The position numbers and the translations under genes are program-made. A stretch of 55,572 nt of DNA from Patescibacteria group bacterium (GTDB taxonomy: Bacteria; Patescibacteriota; Patescibacteriia; 2-12-FULL-60-25), in NCBI GenBank assembly GCA_018061025.1, contig JAGOUY010000010.1:15298-70869 (forward strand). Reading direction: 5' to 3'. Of the stretch, positions 17,219 through 26,229 are shown piece after piece. Below the pieces are notes generated by a model. The model was not told the origin of the DNA. It was given only the letters and a program-made list of their open reading frames with translations, and did not search any database. The stretch's first letter is position 1, and every line of letters starts with the position of its first letter.

Positions 17219-17512
17219 TTATTTTTCCAGGACAGCAATAATATCTGTTTCTGCAAGTACCAAGTATTCTTCGGATTCAATTTTGAATTCGTCTGGTGAG
17301 TATTTTTTGAAGATAATACGATCCCCCACCTTCACACTCATAACTTGGCGCGTACCATTTTCCAACAACAATCCTGGACCAACTTCAATCACATCTCCCT
17401 GTTCTGGACGCTCTTTTCCCATCGTGTCGGGCAAAATGATACCACTCAAGGTCTTTTCTTCTTTGGAAGCCGGTTTAACAATCACACGGTTTCCGAGAGG
17501 GCGTAGCTTCAT
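17219..17512 (-). CDS. groES: co-chaperonin GroES
   Basis: The ATG at 17512 gives 97 residues beginning MKLRPLGNRVIVKP; an upstream TTG two codons earlier is less likely. It is the heptameric lid of GroEL, with the mobile loop near residues 18-30 (EKTLSGIILPDT) and the core VKVGDRIIFKKYSPDEFKIE and EYLVLAETDIIAVLE. It is the first gene of groES-groEL. The start is 43 nt downstream of the CIRCE operator, so HrcA (34522-35202) should repress it. Confidence 0.97.
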   Translation of the reverse strand: MKLRPLGNRVIVKPASKEEKTLSGIILPDTMGKERPEQGDVIEVGPGLLLENGTRQVMSVKVGDRIIFKKYSPDEFKIESEEYLVLAETDIIAVLEK

Positions 17513-17554
17513 AAGCAAAAAACGCTTGAAAATAATAAGTAATTAGCTGGGTAA

Positions 17555-17581
17555 TTAGCATTCACTGTTTACGAGTGCTAA
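17555..17581 (-). promoter_or_regulatory. CIRCE operator of groES-groEL
   Basis: TTAGCATTC - 9 nt - GAGTGCTAA, one base off the perfect CIRCE inverted repeat bound by HrcA. A TTGACA box (minus strand, 17624-17619) lies upstream; the -10 box is weak. The site overlaps the last 4 nt of the O-antigen ligase gene. Confidence 0.9.
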
Positions 17582-18984
17582 TTACGCTGCCCATACATTG
17601 CCAAACGATCAGGGCTTGTGTCAAGTATGTCTTTTTTCGCAAAGATTAAACAAAAAATCAACATCGTCCATCCCATACCACTCCATGTCGACCACGGATA
17701 ATGGTCAAGGCAAAGAATCACGAAAACAGGCAATAAAACCAGCATCCTCTCCCGATCATTCCTCAGAGCATCCTTTATCCACTGTCGTTCCCTCCGCAAA
17801 ACAAGGACAAGGAGCAAACATCCAAATAACCCAACCTCACCCACCATCAAAACAAAGACGTTATGAGGGATGATCGGAATCGTTTTAGCCGAAACAATTC
17901 CCTCTTCAACTAATGCATACCCCGTCGCCCGTGGTCCCACCCCAAACCAAGGATGACGTCGAAATACCTCAATCCCATTCTCTATCCCCACTCTCCGCTC
18001 ATTCACGGATATCGCTTCCAACCGCGTCAAGGAGGAACTACGCACCATAACCAACGGCCATTGCCAGATCACTGTCATCGCAAAAACAATCACAGCAATA
18101 AATGGCAATGCCCATCTAAAACGATCAATCCGCCGTGTCCCTCGCCACTCCTTCAAGAGAAGGAGTGCAGCAGACCCCATCAGAATCACAAACGCCACCC
18201 AAGCACTCCGCGAAAATGTAAGAACGAGCGAGATAGAAAGTACCATTACTACGGGTATTTTCCATATTTGGCCTCTATTACTCGATACTCGATACTCGAT
18301 ACTCGATACTAATCCCATCAATAGCCATCCTCCAAAAATATTTGGATGCGGAAACCCCCCATACGCACGTAACCACCGCCTTCCCATCGATTCAACCACG
18401 GACACTCCCGAAACAAGCGGATCTTGTGTCGCCATCCCCACCCATTTCGATCCTGCCACCCATTGAGTACAAAATTGAATAATTCCTAAAACCGCATGCG
18501 GAAGAACCGCGTACACGATCCAACGGCACACCGTCTCACGATCAATCGCACGCATCGTCACCCAAGCGAATCCCATTAATAACAGGGCCTCAACCCACCA
18601 CTGCAACGTCGCTCGCAAATAAATAGACGAGATTATCGATCCTAAAAAAAATACGATTGCTAAAAGCATCCCTGTCTTTTTTCTGTCATTCCCGTCCCGC
18701 CATCGGCGGGAGGAATCAAGCCCCGGCACTGTCGTTCGCGAACGACGTGCCCCAGGTAGGTTCGAAAAAAAATAAAGGAGAATACTTACTACCATCGGAA
18801 TCCACGACAAATAGATCGAAACTCTCCCCCCTTCCCACGGGAACCCTCCCAAGGCCGGCCCCTCCAAAAACCAGCGTGTCTGCCAAGGCAGTAGAATCAT
18901 TGCGACACGCCATACAATTCCAAACAAGCGAGATGCATACGCACTCAAAGAAAATATTTTCTCTCGCTCAAGGAGTAACCCCAT
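17578..18984 (-). CDS. O-antigen ligase/polymerase-like membrane protein
   Basis: The ATG at 18984 overlaps the end of the upstream gene by 17 nt and gives 468 residues. There are ten or more hydrophobic helices and a large loop near residues 315-355 (RRVGIENGIEVFRRHPWFGV, GPRATGYALVEEG, then PHNVFVLMVGEVGLFG). This NGI..F..HP..GVG..NxxL-like pattern marks the Wzy_C/WaaL family, which transfers or polymerises lipid-linked glycans on the outer face. Residues about 82-105 are encoded by a palindromic repeat (18683-18756) and read ARRSRTTVPGLDSSRRWRDG. A second low-complexity patch (SSIEYRVSS) comes from tandem heptamers at about 18283-18310. Confidence 0.8.
   Translation of the reverse strand: MGLLLEREKIFSLSAYASRLFGIVWRVAMILLPWQTRWFLEGPALGGFPWEGGRVSIYLSWIPMVVSILLYFFSNLPGARRSRTTVPGLDSSRRWRDGNDRKKTGMLLAIVFFLGSIISSIYLRATLQWWVEALLLMGFAWVTMRAIDRETVCRWIVYAVLPHAVLGIIQFCTQWVAGSKWVGMATQDPLVSGVSVVESMGRRWLRAYGGFPHPNIFGGWLLMGLVSSIEYRVSSNRGQIWKIPVVMVLSISLVLTFSRSAWVAFVILMGSAALLLLKEWRGTRRIDRFRWALPFIAVIVFAMTVIWQWPLVMVRSSSLTRLEAISVNERRVGIENGIEVFRRHPWFGVGPRATGYALVEEGIVSAKTIPIIPHNVFVLMVGEVGLFGCLLLVLVLRRERQWIKDALRNDRERMLVLLPVFVILCLDHYPWSTWSGMGWTMLIFCLIFAKKDILDTSPDRLAMYGQRN
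18683..18756. repeat. palindromic repeat lying in frame within a gene
   Basis: CTGTCATTCCCG, then CCCGCC/GGCGGG (18696-18710), then a 27-nt hairpin (18725-18751) around GTCGTTCGCGAACGAC. The same 27 bases occur in reverse orientation at 47319-47345. The CTGTCATTCCCGC part also recurs at 22266-22289. Confidence 0.85.
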
Positions 18985-19897
18985 GTCGTTGGCAAATCGC
19001 GTAATACGTCTCACGAAACACCCCTCGATTATCCGTCGCATGCAATTTAAGTACATGATCATTCACCACCACGTCCGTTGCTCGATTCGCTCGTTCCTTA
19101 ATCCCTTTAGGTAAAACATTCATCTGAGCTCGTTTCGCCCTTTCCTCGAGGGCAGAGAGGAAGGGAAAGCGAATCAGAGGAAGAGAAATCCCTAATTCAG
19201 GATGAACCATCCACATAGACGACAAAGGATGACGCTTCAAAATAGCTGTATTCGCTTCCCACAATTGTTGTCCGATCCCATCATCAACAAGAGGCAGTAA
19301 CGATAAAAACCAGTGCCGAAAATAGGGATCATCCTGTGTTAATTGAAGCGTATTCAATTCGAGTGCCGAATCATCAATGAAAAAGGATAAACACACGGCG
19401 TCCCGCTCTTCCCCCATCTCAAACGTAGGACGAAGGCCCAGAAGCTTAAAGGGAAGCGCCGCTAATCCTCGCGTCTGCCACAAAGAATGCGCCCGCGTGA
19501 CAATAAAAAAATCCAGATCCCCCATCTCTCGAGCATGCGCCAAGGCCGTAGTGTTACACAGCGCCACAAACCGAACCCCCCCCAAACATGCAAGCCAGCG
19601 AGCAACCCTGCGCGCGCGACGAATTTTACGCGTAAACAACACCTCCCGTCGCTCATGTTCCTGAACCAACATCTCGCGCCCCGCAAAAAATACGCGCCCA
19701 CGCTGACAAAACACCTTCTCCTTCTGAATAAGTGCTTGCAAACCTTGCCATACAAGACCAAACTCTGGTTTCGATCCGGGAAAGACCATTCCCCCATCCC
19801 AACTCGCAACCAATTCGACCTCCGTGGGGGCATAGCCCCAGGCCTCATGAAAGGCAAGAGCACGCACAAGTCCCGCCTGGGCCTCCTCTATGCTCAT
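18968..19897 (-). CDS. nucleotidyltransferase-like protein of unknown role
   Basis: 309 residues. The middle reads VRFVALCNTTALAHAREMGD then LDFFIVTRAHSLWQTR (residues about 108-143), which resembles the core of nucleotidyltransferase-fold proteins, GS-x-A-x(n)-SDxDxxxx, with D-L-D as the metal ligands but NTTA replacing the usual GSxA. The N-terminal 80 residues look like a winged-helix region. No substrate can be told. It overlaps the PRC-barrel gene by 4 nt (ATGA) and the ligase gene by 17 nt, so it is translated with them. Position before an O-antigen ligase hints at a surface-glycan role. Confidence 0.6.
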   Translation of the reverse strand: MSIEEAQAGLVRALAFHEAWGYAPTEVELVASWDGGMVFPGSKPEFGLVWQGLQALIQKEKVFCQRGRVFFAGREMLVQEHERREVLFTRKIRRARRVARWLACLGGVRFVALCNTTALAHAREMGDLDFFIVTRAHSLWQTRGLAALPFKLLGLRPTFEMGEERDAVCLSFFIDDSALELNTLQLTQDDPYFRHWFLSLLPLVDDGIGQQLWEANTAILKRHPLSSMWMVHPELGISLPLIRFPFLSALEERAKRAQMNVLPKGIKERANRATDVVVNDHVLKLHATDNRGVFRETYYAICQRHGVTP

Positions 19898-20202
19898 ACT
19901 TCTTGCATCAACGTCCCAGAGGCACTTGGGGTCATCGAAGAGGCAACCGTCATAGCTGGCACCTGAGCATGGATCACACTATCCGCGATCACAACGCGTT
20001 CTTCCGTAATCTCTACAATCGCATCCCATGACACCAGCAATTCCTCAACCCGCAAACGAGCTACAAGCCCCGATGGCTTCACGTATAAAACTGCGAGCCG
20101 ACCCGTAAGCACGTTCACATCAAAACTCATGACTTTGCCCACCCGCTGTCCAGAACGCGTGACAACGGGCAATCCCATCAATTGTTTCGTATTAAGCACC
20201 AT
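19894..20202 (-). CDS. PRC-barrel domain protein
   Basis: 102 residues. The first 75 match the PRC-barrel beta domain: MVLNTKQLMGLPVVTRSGQR, VGKVMSFDVNVLTGRLAVLY, VSWDAIVEITEERVVIADSV. The same fold occurs in RimM and the photosynthetic reaction-centre H subunit, and usually mediates protein or RNA contacts. The last 20 residues are Ser/Thr/Ala-rich. It starts 24 nt after dnaX and overlaps the next gene. I cannot give a specific function. Confidence 0.8.
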   Translation of the reverse strand: MVLNTKQLMGLPVVTRSGQRVGKVMSFDVNVLTGRLAVLYVKPSGLVARLRVEELLVSWDAIVEITEERVVIADSVIHAQVPAMTVASSMTPSASGTLMQEV

Positions 20203-20226
20203 ACCTCTCAGAGCTTAAACCAAAAG

Positions 20227-21933
20227 CTACCCTTCTACCACCTGTCCCCCAAACGCTTTCAAAATATTGGAAACCATGTCACTCGATCGCTCCTCGGCTC
20301 GTGCCACATCCTCACCCACAATTCCTTCCACCACCAAGGTAGGAGTCTCTAGCACCGCCCGCGCGCACTCTTCAACAATCCGACAATTTTTAATATCCGT
20401 AATAATCTTATCGCGATGAAATGCATATTGAAACCGTATCACTAACGTCTTGCCTTGCACCTCATGGGGCTGACTGATCTTTAAAATAAACGGTAATGAA
20501 TGATTCTTCTCATCAATCGCTCGAATAATCGCACTCCACTTCATGCGTACCGTTGGTAAATCGATTACGTCTTCACTGGAAGAAACAGACGACTCAGAAG
20601 TCGATACCTGTTCTACCACCTGATTCATTGGCTCAGAAACACGCTGTACAGGATCTATAGAAGGAGCAGACCCATCTTTCACAATCACATCTGTTTTCGG
20701 GTCGACTCGGGGGTCGACCACTACAGGATCGCGAACAATACTCGATTCTTCAGCTTTAGCCTTGGAGCCAGCTGAGCTGGTTGCGTTTTGATGGTTAACC
20801 TCCCGTTCTCCTTTCCCCATACTCGATTCTCGATTCTCGATACTCGATACTTTACTGCATACGATCATCGTGCTCGCTAATTCCAACGCAAATAATGGAT
20901 CAATTCCGCTCTTCACATCCTTACGACGCTCCATGAGCATAAGCGCCATATCATGCAATTCTGGAGCAGAAAATTTGCCCACGAGCGGCCACATCGCACG
21001 CTCTTCACTCGTCCCTTCCCCCCATCCACGCGCTCGATCCGGTAACGCTCCCGCTAACAACACTTGACGTGTAATCAAGAGCAGATCTTCAAATAACGGG
21101 AGGATCGCGATCCCTTCTTCCATCAAACGTCTTGCCTCTTGCAGCGAAGCACCCAAATCTCTCGCCGCCCAATGCCCCATAAGTCCTGCCGCCAATGGGA
21201 CGTGTGTGGGTGGGATCACAAGCCCAGCAACACCCACATCAATATGCGATTCCCCTAATGACCCAAGCTGGCCTAACAACGTCTCCGCATCACGTACACA
21301 CCCATCCGCTCGCGATACGATTAAACGAACAACCTCAGGATCCACTTTCCATTGTTCTTGCTCCGCCAAAGACTGAACACGCTCAGCTAAAACCTCATCC
21401 GAAATCCGTTTAAATTCAAAGCGCTGACAACGAGAAATAATCGTAGCCGGAATCTTGTGCCACTCCGTCGTCGCCAAAATAAAATAGGCGTACGAAGGAG
21501 GTTCTTCCAGCGTCTTTAAAAGCGCATTCCATGATGAAGTGGATAGCATGTGCGCTTCATCCAAAATATACACCTTGGCTTTGCCAAACGTTGGAGCGAA
21601 CCGCACATGCTCAATAATCGCCTCCCGAATCGTGTCCACCCCAGTATGCGTAGCCGCGTCTAATTCAATCACGTCTAACAACTTACCCTCCGCAAACGCC
21701 AAACACGGAGGACACGCCCCACATGGCTCGCCCTCCTTTGGCGCCTGACAATTCAACGCCTGTGCAAAAATACGCGCACTCGTCGTCTTTCCCACCCCTC
21801 TCGGGCCAGAAAACACATACGCATGCGCCAGTAACCCCGTCGCGACCTCACGACGCAATGTTTCCGTTACATGTGCCTGCCCCGTCACCTCCGCAAACCG
21901 ACGAGGACGATGCGTTTGGCTCAAAGAAGGCAT
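20227..21933 (-). CDS. dnaX: DNA polymerase III subunit gamma/tau
   Basis: Start ATG at 21933 gives 568 residues beginning MPSLSQTHRPRRFAEVTGQ; an upstream extension would add only a hydrophobic stretch not seen in the family. It is the clamp-loader ATPase: Walker A GPRGVGKTTSARIFAQALNC, a four-Cys zinc module (CQAPKEGEPCGACPPC), Walker B VYILDEAHMLS, sensor LATTEWHKIPATIISRCQRF. The C-terminal third (from about residue 375) is a variable tau-like region with Ser/Glu-rich linkers. One linker (SSIENRESSMG) is written by TCGA-type heptamers like those at 18283. I see no A AAA AAG slippage site. Confidence 0.95.
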   Translation of the reverse strand: MPSLSQTHRPRRFAEVTGQAHVTETLRREVATGLLAHAYVFSGPRGVGKTTSARIFAQALNCQAPKEGEPCGACPPCLAFAEGKLLDVIELDAATHTGVDTIREAIIEHVRFAPTFGKAKVYILDEAHMLSTSSWNALLKTLEEPPSYAYFILATTEWHKIPATIISRCQRFEFKRISDEVLAERVQSLAEQEQWKVDPEVVRLIVSRADGCVRDAETLLGQLGSLGESHIDVGVAGLVIPPTHVPLAAGLMGHWAARDLGASLQEARRLMEEGIAILPLFEDLLLITRQVLLAGALPDRARGWGEGTSEERAMWPLVGKFSAPELHDMALMLMERRKDVKSGIDPLFALELASTMIVCSKVSSIENRESSMGKGEREVNHQNATSSAGSKAKAEESSIVRDPVVVDPRVDPKTDVIVKDGSAPSIDPVQRVSEPMNQVVEQVSTSESSVSSSEDVIDLPTVRMKWSAIIRAIDEKNHSLPFILKISQPHEVQGKTLVIRFQYAFHRDKIITDIKNCRIVEECARAVLETPTLVVEGIVGEDVARAEERSSDMVSNILKAFGGQVVEG

Positions 21934-22033
21934 AAATAAAGCAAAGAAAAAAGTAAAGACAATGTACAAAAACCTAATCAAGACCAAGCCTAATACACGG
22001 TAGACCTTTTGTCATTCCCCTCCCCTCCCTACT

Positions 22034-22226
22034 CATCTAGGGCTCCTATTGAATTGATATCACTATAAAATTCGCACGGGTGACACGTAGGCGGGTCCCC
22101 TGTCACGCGCAGACGAAACGTTATGCCGCTGCTAACTGAGTGAAGTCGAGCATGACAGGGTGCCGCAGTGGCAGGACCCGTAAGAAGAAAGATAAGGGAT
22201 CAATTCAATAGGAGCCCATCGCCTAT
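22034..22226. repeat. stem-bounded structured element D
   Basis: Same ends as A-C (CATCTAGGGCTC and GAGCCCATCGCCTAT). Bases 22040-22058 pair with 22199-22217 (19 bp), but the core differs. It has GGGTCC/GGACCC, then CCTGTCA/TGACAGG and TGCC/GGCA stems. The 3' flank CATCGCCTATATATCACAATCC is the same as that of A. It lies between dnaX and the gene at 22382-23020. Confidence 0.8.
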
Positions 22227-22265
22227 ATATCACAATCCAATCACCATCGATCCGTCTGGGCTGGG

Positions 22266-22350
22266 TTCCCGCCTTCGCGGGAATGACAGAAAAGAGAATA
22301 CCCATTTTGGCTGCGAGATCCCTCACTCCATCAGACTTCGTTCGGGATGA
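22266..22350. repeat. short palindromic repeats
   Basis: TTCCCGC(CTTC)GCGGGAA at 22266-22283 followed by TGACAG, and ATCCC..GGGAT within 22318-22350. The first matches the start of the repeat at 18683 in reverse orientation. Upstream CGTCTGGGCT resembles part of the repeat at 47271. With element D these fill the gap between the two genes. Confidence 0.7.
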
Positions 22351-22381
22351 CGGGGAAAAATGGAGCAGAAGGATAAAAAAG

Positions 22382-23020
22382 CTATACGCAAAACTCTCCT
22401 ACATCTTTTCTAACGACATTCTCGACTGCCGCCCAGGAAGATGGATTGCCGCTCGGCACCAAGATCACCGTCTCATCATTGGGCTGAGCCTTAAAATACG
22501 TCACAGACGCCGTTAAGACACGAAACTTGCGTCCATCCGCTACCACCGACCATTCATCACTCTGATCATTGTAGGTTAACACCCCCATCAAGCGCTGACG
22601 TTCAATTGGCCCACGTTGCTTGAAGATAAAGCGTCCATTATCCGTGACAACCAAGCGCAATAAATCTCCTTCAACGAGTTTTGATTTTGACGCATAGTTT
22701 GGCGGCACTAAATATTGCTTGCCATCTTCCCCCACCATATGAATCCCATCAAACACGCCCTCAATGACGCGTGAATTACTGGAAGAGCTAAACGGCTGAG
22801 GCGCTAAACTCTGCTGTTGACTCATGACTTCTGCTAATTCTTGCAGAGCATCCGCCGCTTCTTCTTGCAACAACAAGCGCTCCAAACTATCCAACTGCTC
22901 TCGCATATGATCAATCACGCGACGCACAAGCGCCATCTTCGTATCCTGCGCCTTCATCCCCAAAGAAATCACCACTCCATCATCTTCACTCATGCGTCCC
23001 TGCATACGTTGTTGAAACAT
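22382..23020 (-). CDS. conserved hypothetical protein beside the VirB4-like ATPase
   Basis: The ATG at 23020 gives 212 residues. The N-terminal 75 residues are helical and charged, rich in Gln and Glu (ALVRRVIDHMREQLDSLERL), likely a coiled coil. The C-terminal part reads as small beta domains: GVFDGIHMVGEDGKQYLVPP, LVEGDLLRLVVTDNGRFIFK, VVADGRKFRVLTASVTYFKA. No family is recognised. It follows the VirB4-like gene by 39 nt on the same strand. The two are probably co-expressed. Confidence 0.6.
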   Translation of the reverse strand: MFQQRMQGRMSEDDGVVISLGMKAQDTKMALVRRVIDHMREQLDSLERLLLQEEAADALQELAEVMSQQQSLAPQPFSSSSNSRVIEGVFDGIHMVGEDGKQYLVPPNYASKSKLVEGDLLRLVVTDNGRFIFKQRGPIERQRLMGVLTYNDQSDEWSVVADGRKFRVLTASVTYFKAQPNDETVILVPSGNPSSWAAVENVVRKDVGEFCV

Positions 23021-23059
23021 ATTTTTGATCAAACGTTTAGATATTTTTATTTATTAAAT

Positions 23060-25618
23060 TTAGAAAAAATCACTCACCATATCCTTCCTCTCTCTCATCT
23101 CCGCTTCCACCAACTCACGCTTACGTCCATATTTATAGCGCGATAACTCATGCACCATCTTCGCTAATTCTTTATTCTGCGGCCGCGCTGGCATGACCGG
23201 CTTAATATTGAAGGGACGCGAGGCCGTATTATCAATCAAGAGCTTAAGATTGCACGTAAACGCTTCCACATTCACTAAATCATACAAGCTAAACACCGGC
23301 AAAAACTCTTTCTCAAGGAATTCAGCATCCTCGACGCCAATACGAAACGAAATAATCGTACCCACGTTTCCAAAGATAGAGTCACGGATTTTTGTATCCC
23401 GGTTCGCCCCCGATAACAGCTGACCAATGAATTGGTGTGCAATCACGAGATTCAACCCATATTTACGCGCCTCAGACAAAATAACCGAGATAGAATCCGT
23501 TAAAAAGTTCTGAAACTCGTCAATATAGAGGTAAAAATCCTTGCGATCTTCGGCAGGCATCTCACTTCGTTTAAGAGCCGCGTCCAGAATCTTACCTACC
23601 ACAATCATCCCAAGCAAGTAGGCGTTCAAATCTCCAATTTTTCCCTTAGAAAGCTTAACCAATAAGATCTTCTGGTCGTTCATGACGTCATAAAAATTAA
23701 AGGCACTTTTCTGCTGCCCAATAATCGGACGCATGTAGTCGTTATAGATAAACGACGCCAATTTAGACGTAATATACGGCACCATGTTCGCCAAACTTGA
23801 TTCACCGCCCGCCTTCAAAGCTTCTTTCAACCAAAAATCTTTCACTTCCTGAGAAGTACATTTAGACAATTTGAAATTGCGAAAATCTTCATCCGCCAAC
23901 ACACGCGGCACGTCCATAAGCGTACACCCCGACTCCACATGATCCATAAGCAGCAAGATCGCATTACGCATGTACGTCTCAAACATCGGACCACCCGTCG
24001 ACTTAAGGTCGTACAACTTATCAAAAATCTTAAGCATTTCGTTGATCACAAAGGTGCGCAAATGCGGATACCGTGGATCAAACTCAAGCATGTTAAGCCC
24101 AAGCGGACGCTCAAAATCAGCTGGATCAAACAGAATCACATCATCAGCTCGCTCTTTAGGCACATATTCCAAACATTCATCCACCAAATCTCCGTGAGGA
24201 TCAATGACGCACACACCCCGTCCTGCCTCAATGTCTTGCTTGATGAGCGAGGCTTGAAAAACCGATTTACCCGAACCAGATTTTCCAATCACATACATGT
24301 GGCGACGACGATCCGGCTGCTTCATGCGCACCTCATATTTGTGTCCACGATATTCAGATAACCCAAGTTGAATCCCTTCCGTCGGCAAATTCGGTGGAGG
24401 GAGTGCTTTGCGCGATAACAGCCAGTTAATTTTGGGTGTTTCTGTAGATGGCAACGGCAAATGAAAAATCGAAGCCATTTCTTCCGCATTCAAAATAAGC
24501 TTATAGACCTCATCAAAACGACGAAAAATAAAGTGACGGATCATGCGGGTCTGCAAAACTGGCATCTCTTTGCTCAAACTATTCCCGTATTCATAAATAT
24601 TAAACTGGCCGTAGGCATTCAAAACATCATTAAGATATCGCTGAGCTTTTTCTGGCGTTTTCGCCGATACCATGACCCGAATATTTACTTCCAAGCCAGC
24701 CTTAGACGACTTTTCCTCCAGCCCCTTAATCATCTCCGTCTCCAAAGGAGAAAGATGATAGGATTCACCGGGTTTTTGATCCTGAGCCACAATCGCCGAA
24801 CCTAACCCACGAAAGACATGTCCCAACGCTCCAAAAAACCCATGGCTCTCAACGTCCTCCAAACGCTTCCCTTGCTGCATGCTTTTGGCAATGTGCAACC
24901 CTTCCTGACTCCATTTTTTGGGAGCCGTCCGGATCACGTATTGGATAGAAGCTCCATCCCCCGCCTCGACTTTAGACAACGCGTTCGTGAGCGAATTCAT
25001 AGAATCCGTCTCCAGCTTTCGATAGGTACGGATCGGAAAACAGCTTGCCCGTTTAAACACCACATAACTCCCCAAAATCACGCTCGTGGGGGCAAACATG
25101 TTGTAATCAGGCACCTCTTCGATCTGAGCATTTGGATACTGGGCATGGATCTGCTCTTCAATAAACTGATGATGCTTCTTTGGGATACCTACATAAAACG
25201 AGATCTTGTCCTTATGCGCTACAATTTCAAACGCCATGTGATCCTTACGCCCTAACAACCACGGCAAAATACCGTGCTCCGCATGGATAGACCCCATGGT
25301 AGAAAACACCGTTTCCATCCGTCCGATGAGCTCTTGAATTTGTTGCTGAGTCTTATCCTGTTGGTTATCTTCCTTGCGCAATTCTTTTGGGACGCGTACC
25401 AACAAAATCTTCATGCCAAAGGCCGCCCCCCACCCCGAATGACGACGCGCAAAAAAACGGATGACGGACAAAATGAAGAAAACCAATAAACCAGCCACCA
25501 AAAGACTCGTAAGCACCGCGACAAGCGGATCATTCAAAGACACCCACTCAGGAATAAACGAGGAGGTCTCAGAGGCGGAGCTAACCACCCCAACTTGCCA
25601 AAGGAGCATGGAGAACAT
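23060..25618 (-). CDS. VirB4/TraG-like AAA ATPase, DNA-transfer or secretion type
   Basis: 852 residues. One membrane helix lies at residues about 32-55 (VAVLTSLLVAGLLVFFILSV), then a beta-rich domain of about 350 residues. The ATPase has Walker A YVIGKSGSGKSVFQASL (about 438-454), VCVIDPHGDLVDECLEYVP after it, and Walker B FYLYIDEFQNFL (about 693-704) with LVIAHQFIGQL downstream. This is the membrane-anchored HerA/TraG group found across CPR genomes, thought to move DNA, pili or protein across the envelope. An alternative ATG three codons on is equally possible. Neighbouring small unknown genes on each side are probably part of the same system. Confidence 0.85.
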   Translation of the reverse strand: MFSMLLWQVGVVSSASETSSFIPEWVSLNDPLVAVLTSLLVAGLLVFFILSVIRFFARRHSGWGAAFGMKILLVRVPKELRKEDNQQDKTQQQIQELIGRMETVFSTMGSIHAEHGILPWLLGRKDHMAFEIVAHKDKISFYVGIPKKHHQFIEEQIHAQYPNAQIEEVPDYNMFAPTSVILGSYVVFKRASCFPIRTYRKLETDSMNSLTNALSKVEAGDGASIQYVIRTAPKKWSQEGLHIAKSMQQGKRLEDVESHGFFGALGHVFRGLGSAIVAQDQKPGESYHLSPLETEMIKGLEEKSSKAGLEVNIRVMVSAKTPEKAQRYLNDVLNAYGQFNIYEYGNSLSKEMPVLQTRMIRHFIFRRFDEVYKLILNAEEMASIFHLPLPSTETPKINWLLSRKALPPPNLPTEGIQLGLSEYRGHKYEVRMKQPDRRRHMYVIGKSGSGKSVFQASLIKQDIEAGRGVCVIDPHGDLVDECLEYVPKERADDVILFDPADFERPLGLNMLEFDPRYPHLRTFVINEMLKIFDKLYDLKSTGGPMFETYMRNAILLLMDHVESGCTLMDVPRVLADEDFRNFKLSKCTSQEVKDFWLKEALKAGGESSLANMVPYITSKLASFIYNDYMRPIIGQQKSAFNFYDVMNDQKILLVKLSKGKIGDLNAYLLGMIVVGKILDAALKRSEMPAEDRKDFYLYIDEFQNFLTDSISVILSEARKYGLNLVIAHQFIGQLLSGANRDTKIRDSIFGNVGTIISFRIGVEDAEFLEKEFLPVFSLYDLVNVEAFTCNLKLLIDNTASRPFNIKPVMPARPQNKELAKMVHELSRYKYGRKRELVEAEMRERKDMVSDFF

Positions 25619-25626
25619 GGGGATCG

Positions 25627-26169
25627 TTAAGGGGTATTCTTCTTTTTTTCTTGGAACGTCTGGTCAAATTGCAGCACGCGATCAGTTTTAAGCTTCGCCT
25701 CTTGTTCCAAAAAAAACTTGTTCACGCCAGGGATCGTCAGTAACCAATCACGAATCAATTCTACCACTTTTTTTGCTTGGATTTTAACCCCCTGCACCAT
25801 ACCCGCCAAACGCTGCGCCGTTTCTTGGCCTTTATACAAAAATCGCGTCCGTGCCTCTTCCGGCATAGAAGATACATATTCCCCTAACCCATCCTCCAAG
25901 ATCTTCTCTAATTCAAGAGTTACCTCGTCTTTTACCGGTGCAACAACGACCGAAGATGCGTCATCCGTCGCTGACACGGCGGGTGTCACAGACGAAGTCG
26001 GAGCATCTTCTGCCTCTTCCAAAAAACGATCCTGGCTGTCCTGCGCTTCTAACGCTTCATACGCCCGCTCATCCGCCGCCAGCGGAGATTCATCTTCTGA
26101 TAACGCAGGCAACGCCTCTTGAACAGGCGCCATCGGACGTTTTTCCGGCAACGAGGACGTGGACAACAT
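25627..26169 (-). CDS. conserved hypothetical acidic protein
   Basis: The ATG at 26169 gives 180 residues. The N-terminal 90 residues are low-complexity, acidic and Ala/Pro/Ser-rich, probably disordered. From about residue 85 a helical domain follows (TLELEKILEDGLGEYVSSMP, TRFLYKGQETAQRLAGMVQG, KVVELIRDWLLTIPGVNKFF). The phrase ending in IPGVNKFFLEQEAKLKTD looks like a conserved motif, but I cannot assign a family. It ends 8 nt before the VirB4-like ATPase, so a shared function is likely. Confidence 0.6.
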   Translation of the reverse strand: MLSTSSLPEKRPMAPVQEALPALSEDESPLAADERAYEALEAQDSQDRFLEEAEDAPTSSVTPAVSATDDASSVVVAPVKDEVTLELEKILEDGLGEYVSSMPEEARTRFLYKGQETAQRLAGMVQGVKIQAKKVVELIRDWLLTIPGVNKFFLEQEAKLKTDRVLQFDQTFQEKKKNTP

Positions 26170-26229
26170 GCGAACACAAGTATAGCACACTCCCTAAAGG
26201 GTTGCTGCTCTGATTTAAGAGGAGATTTT

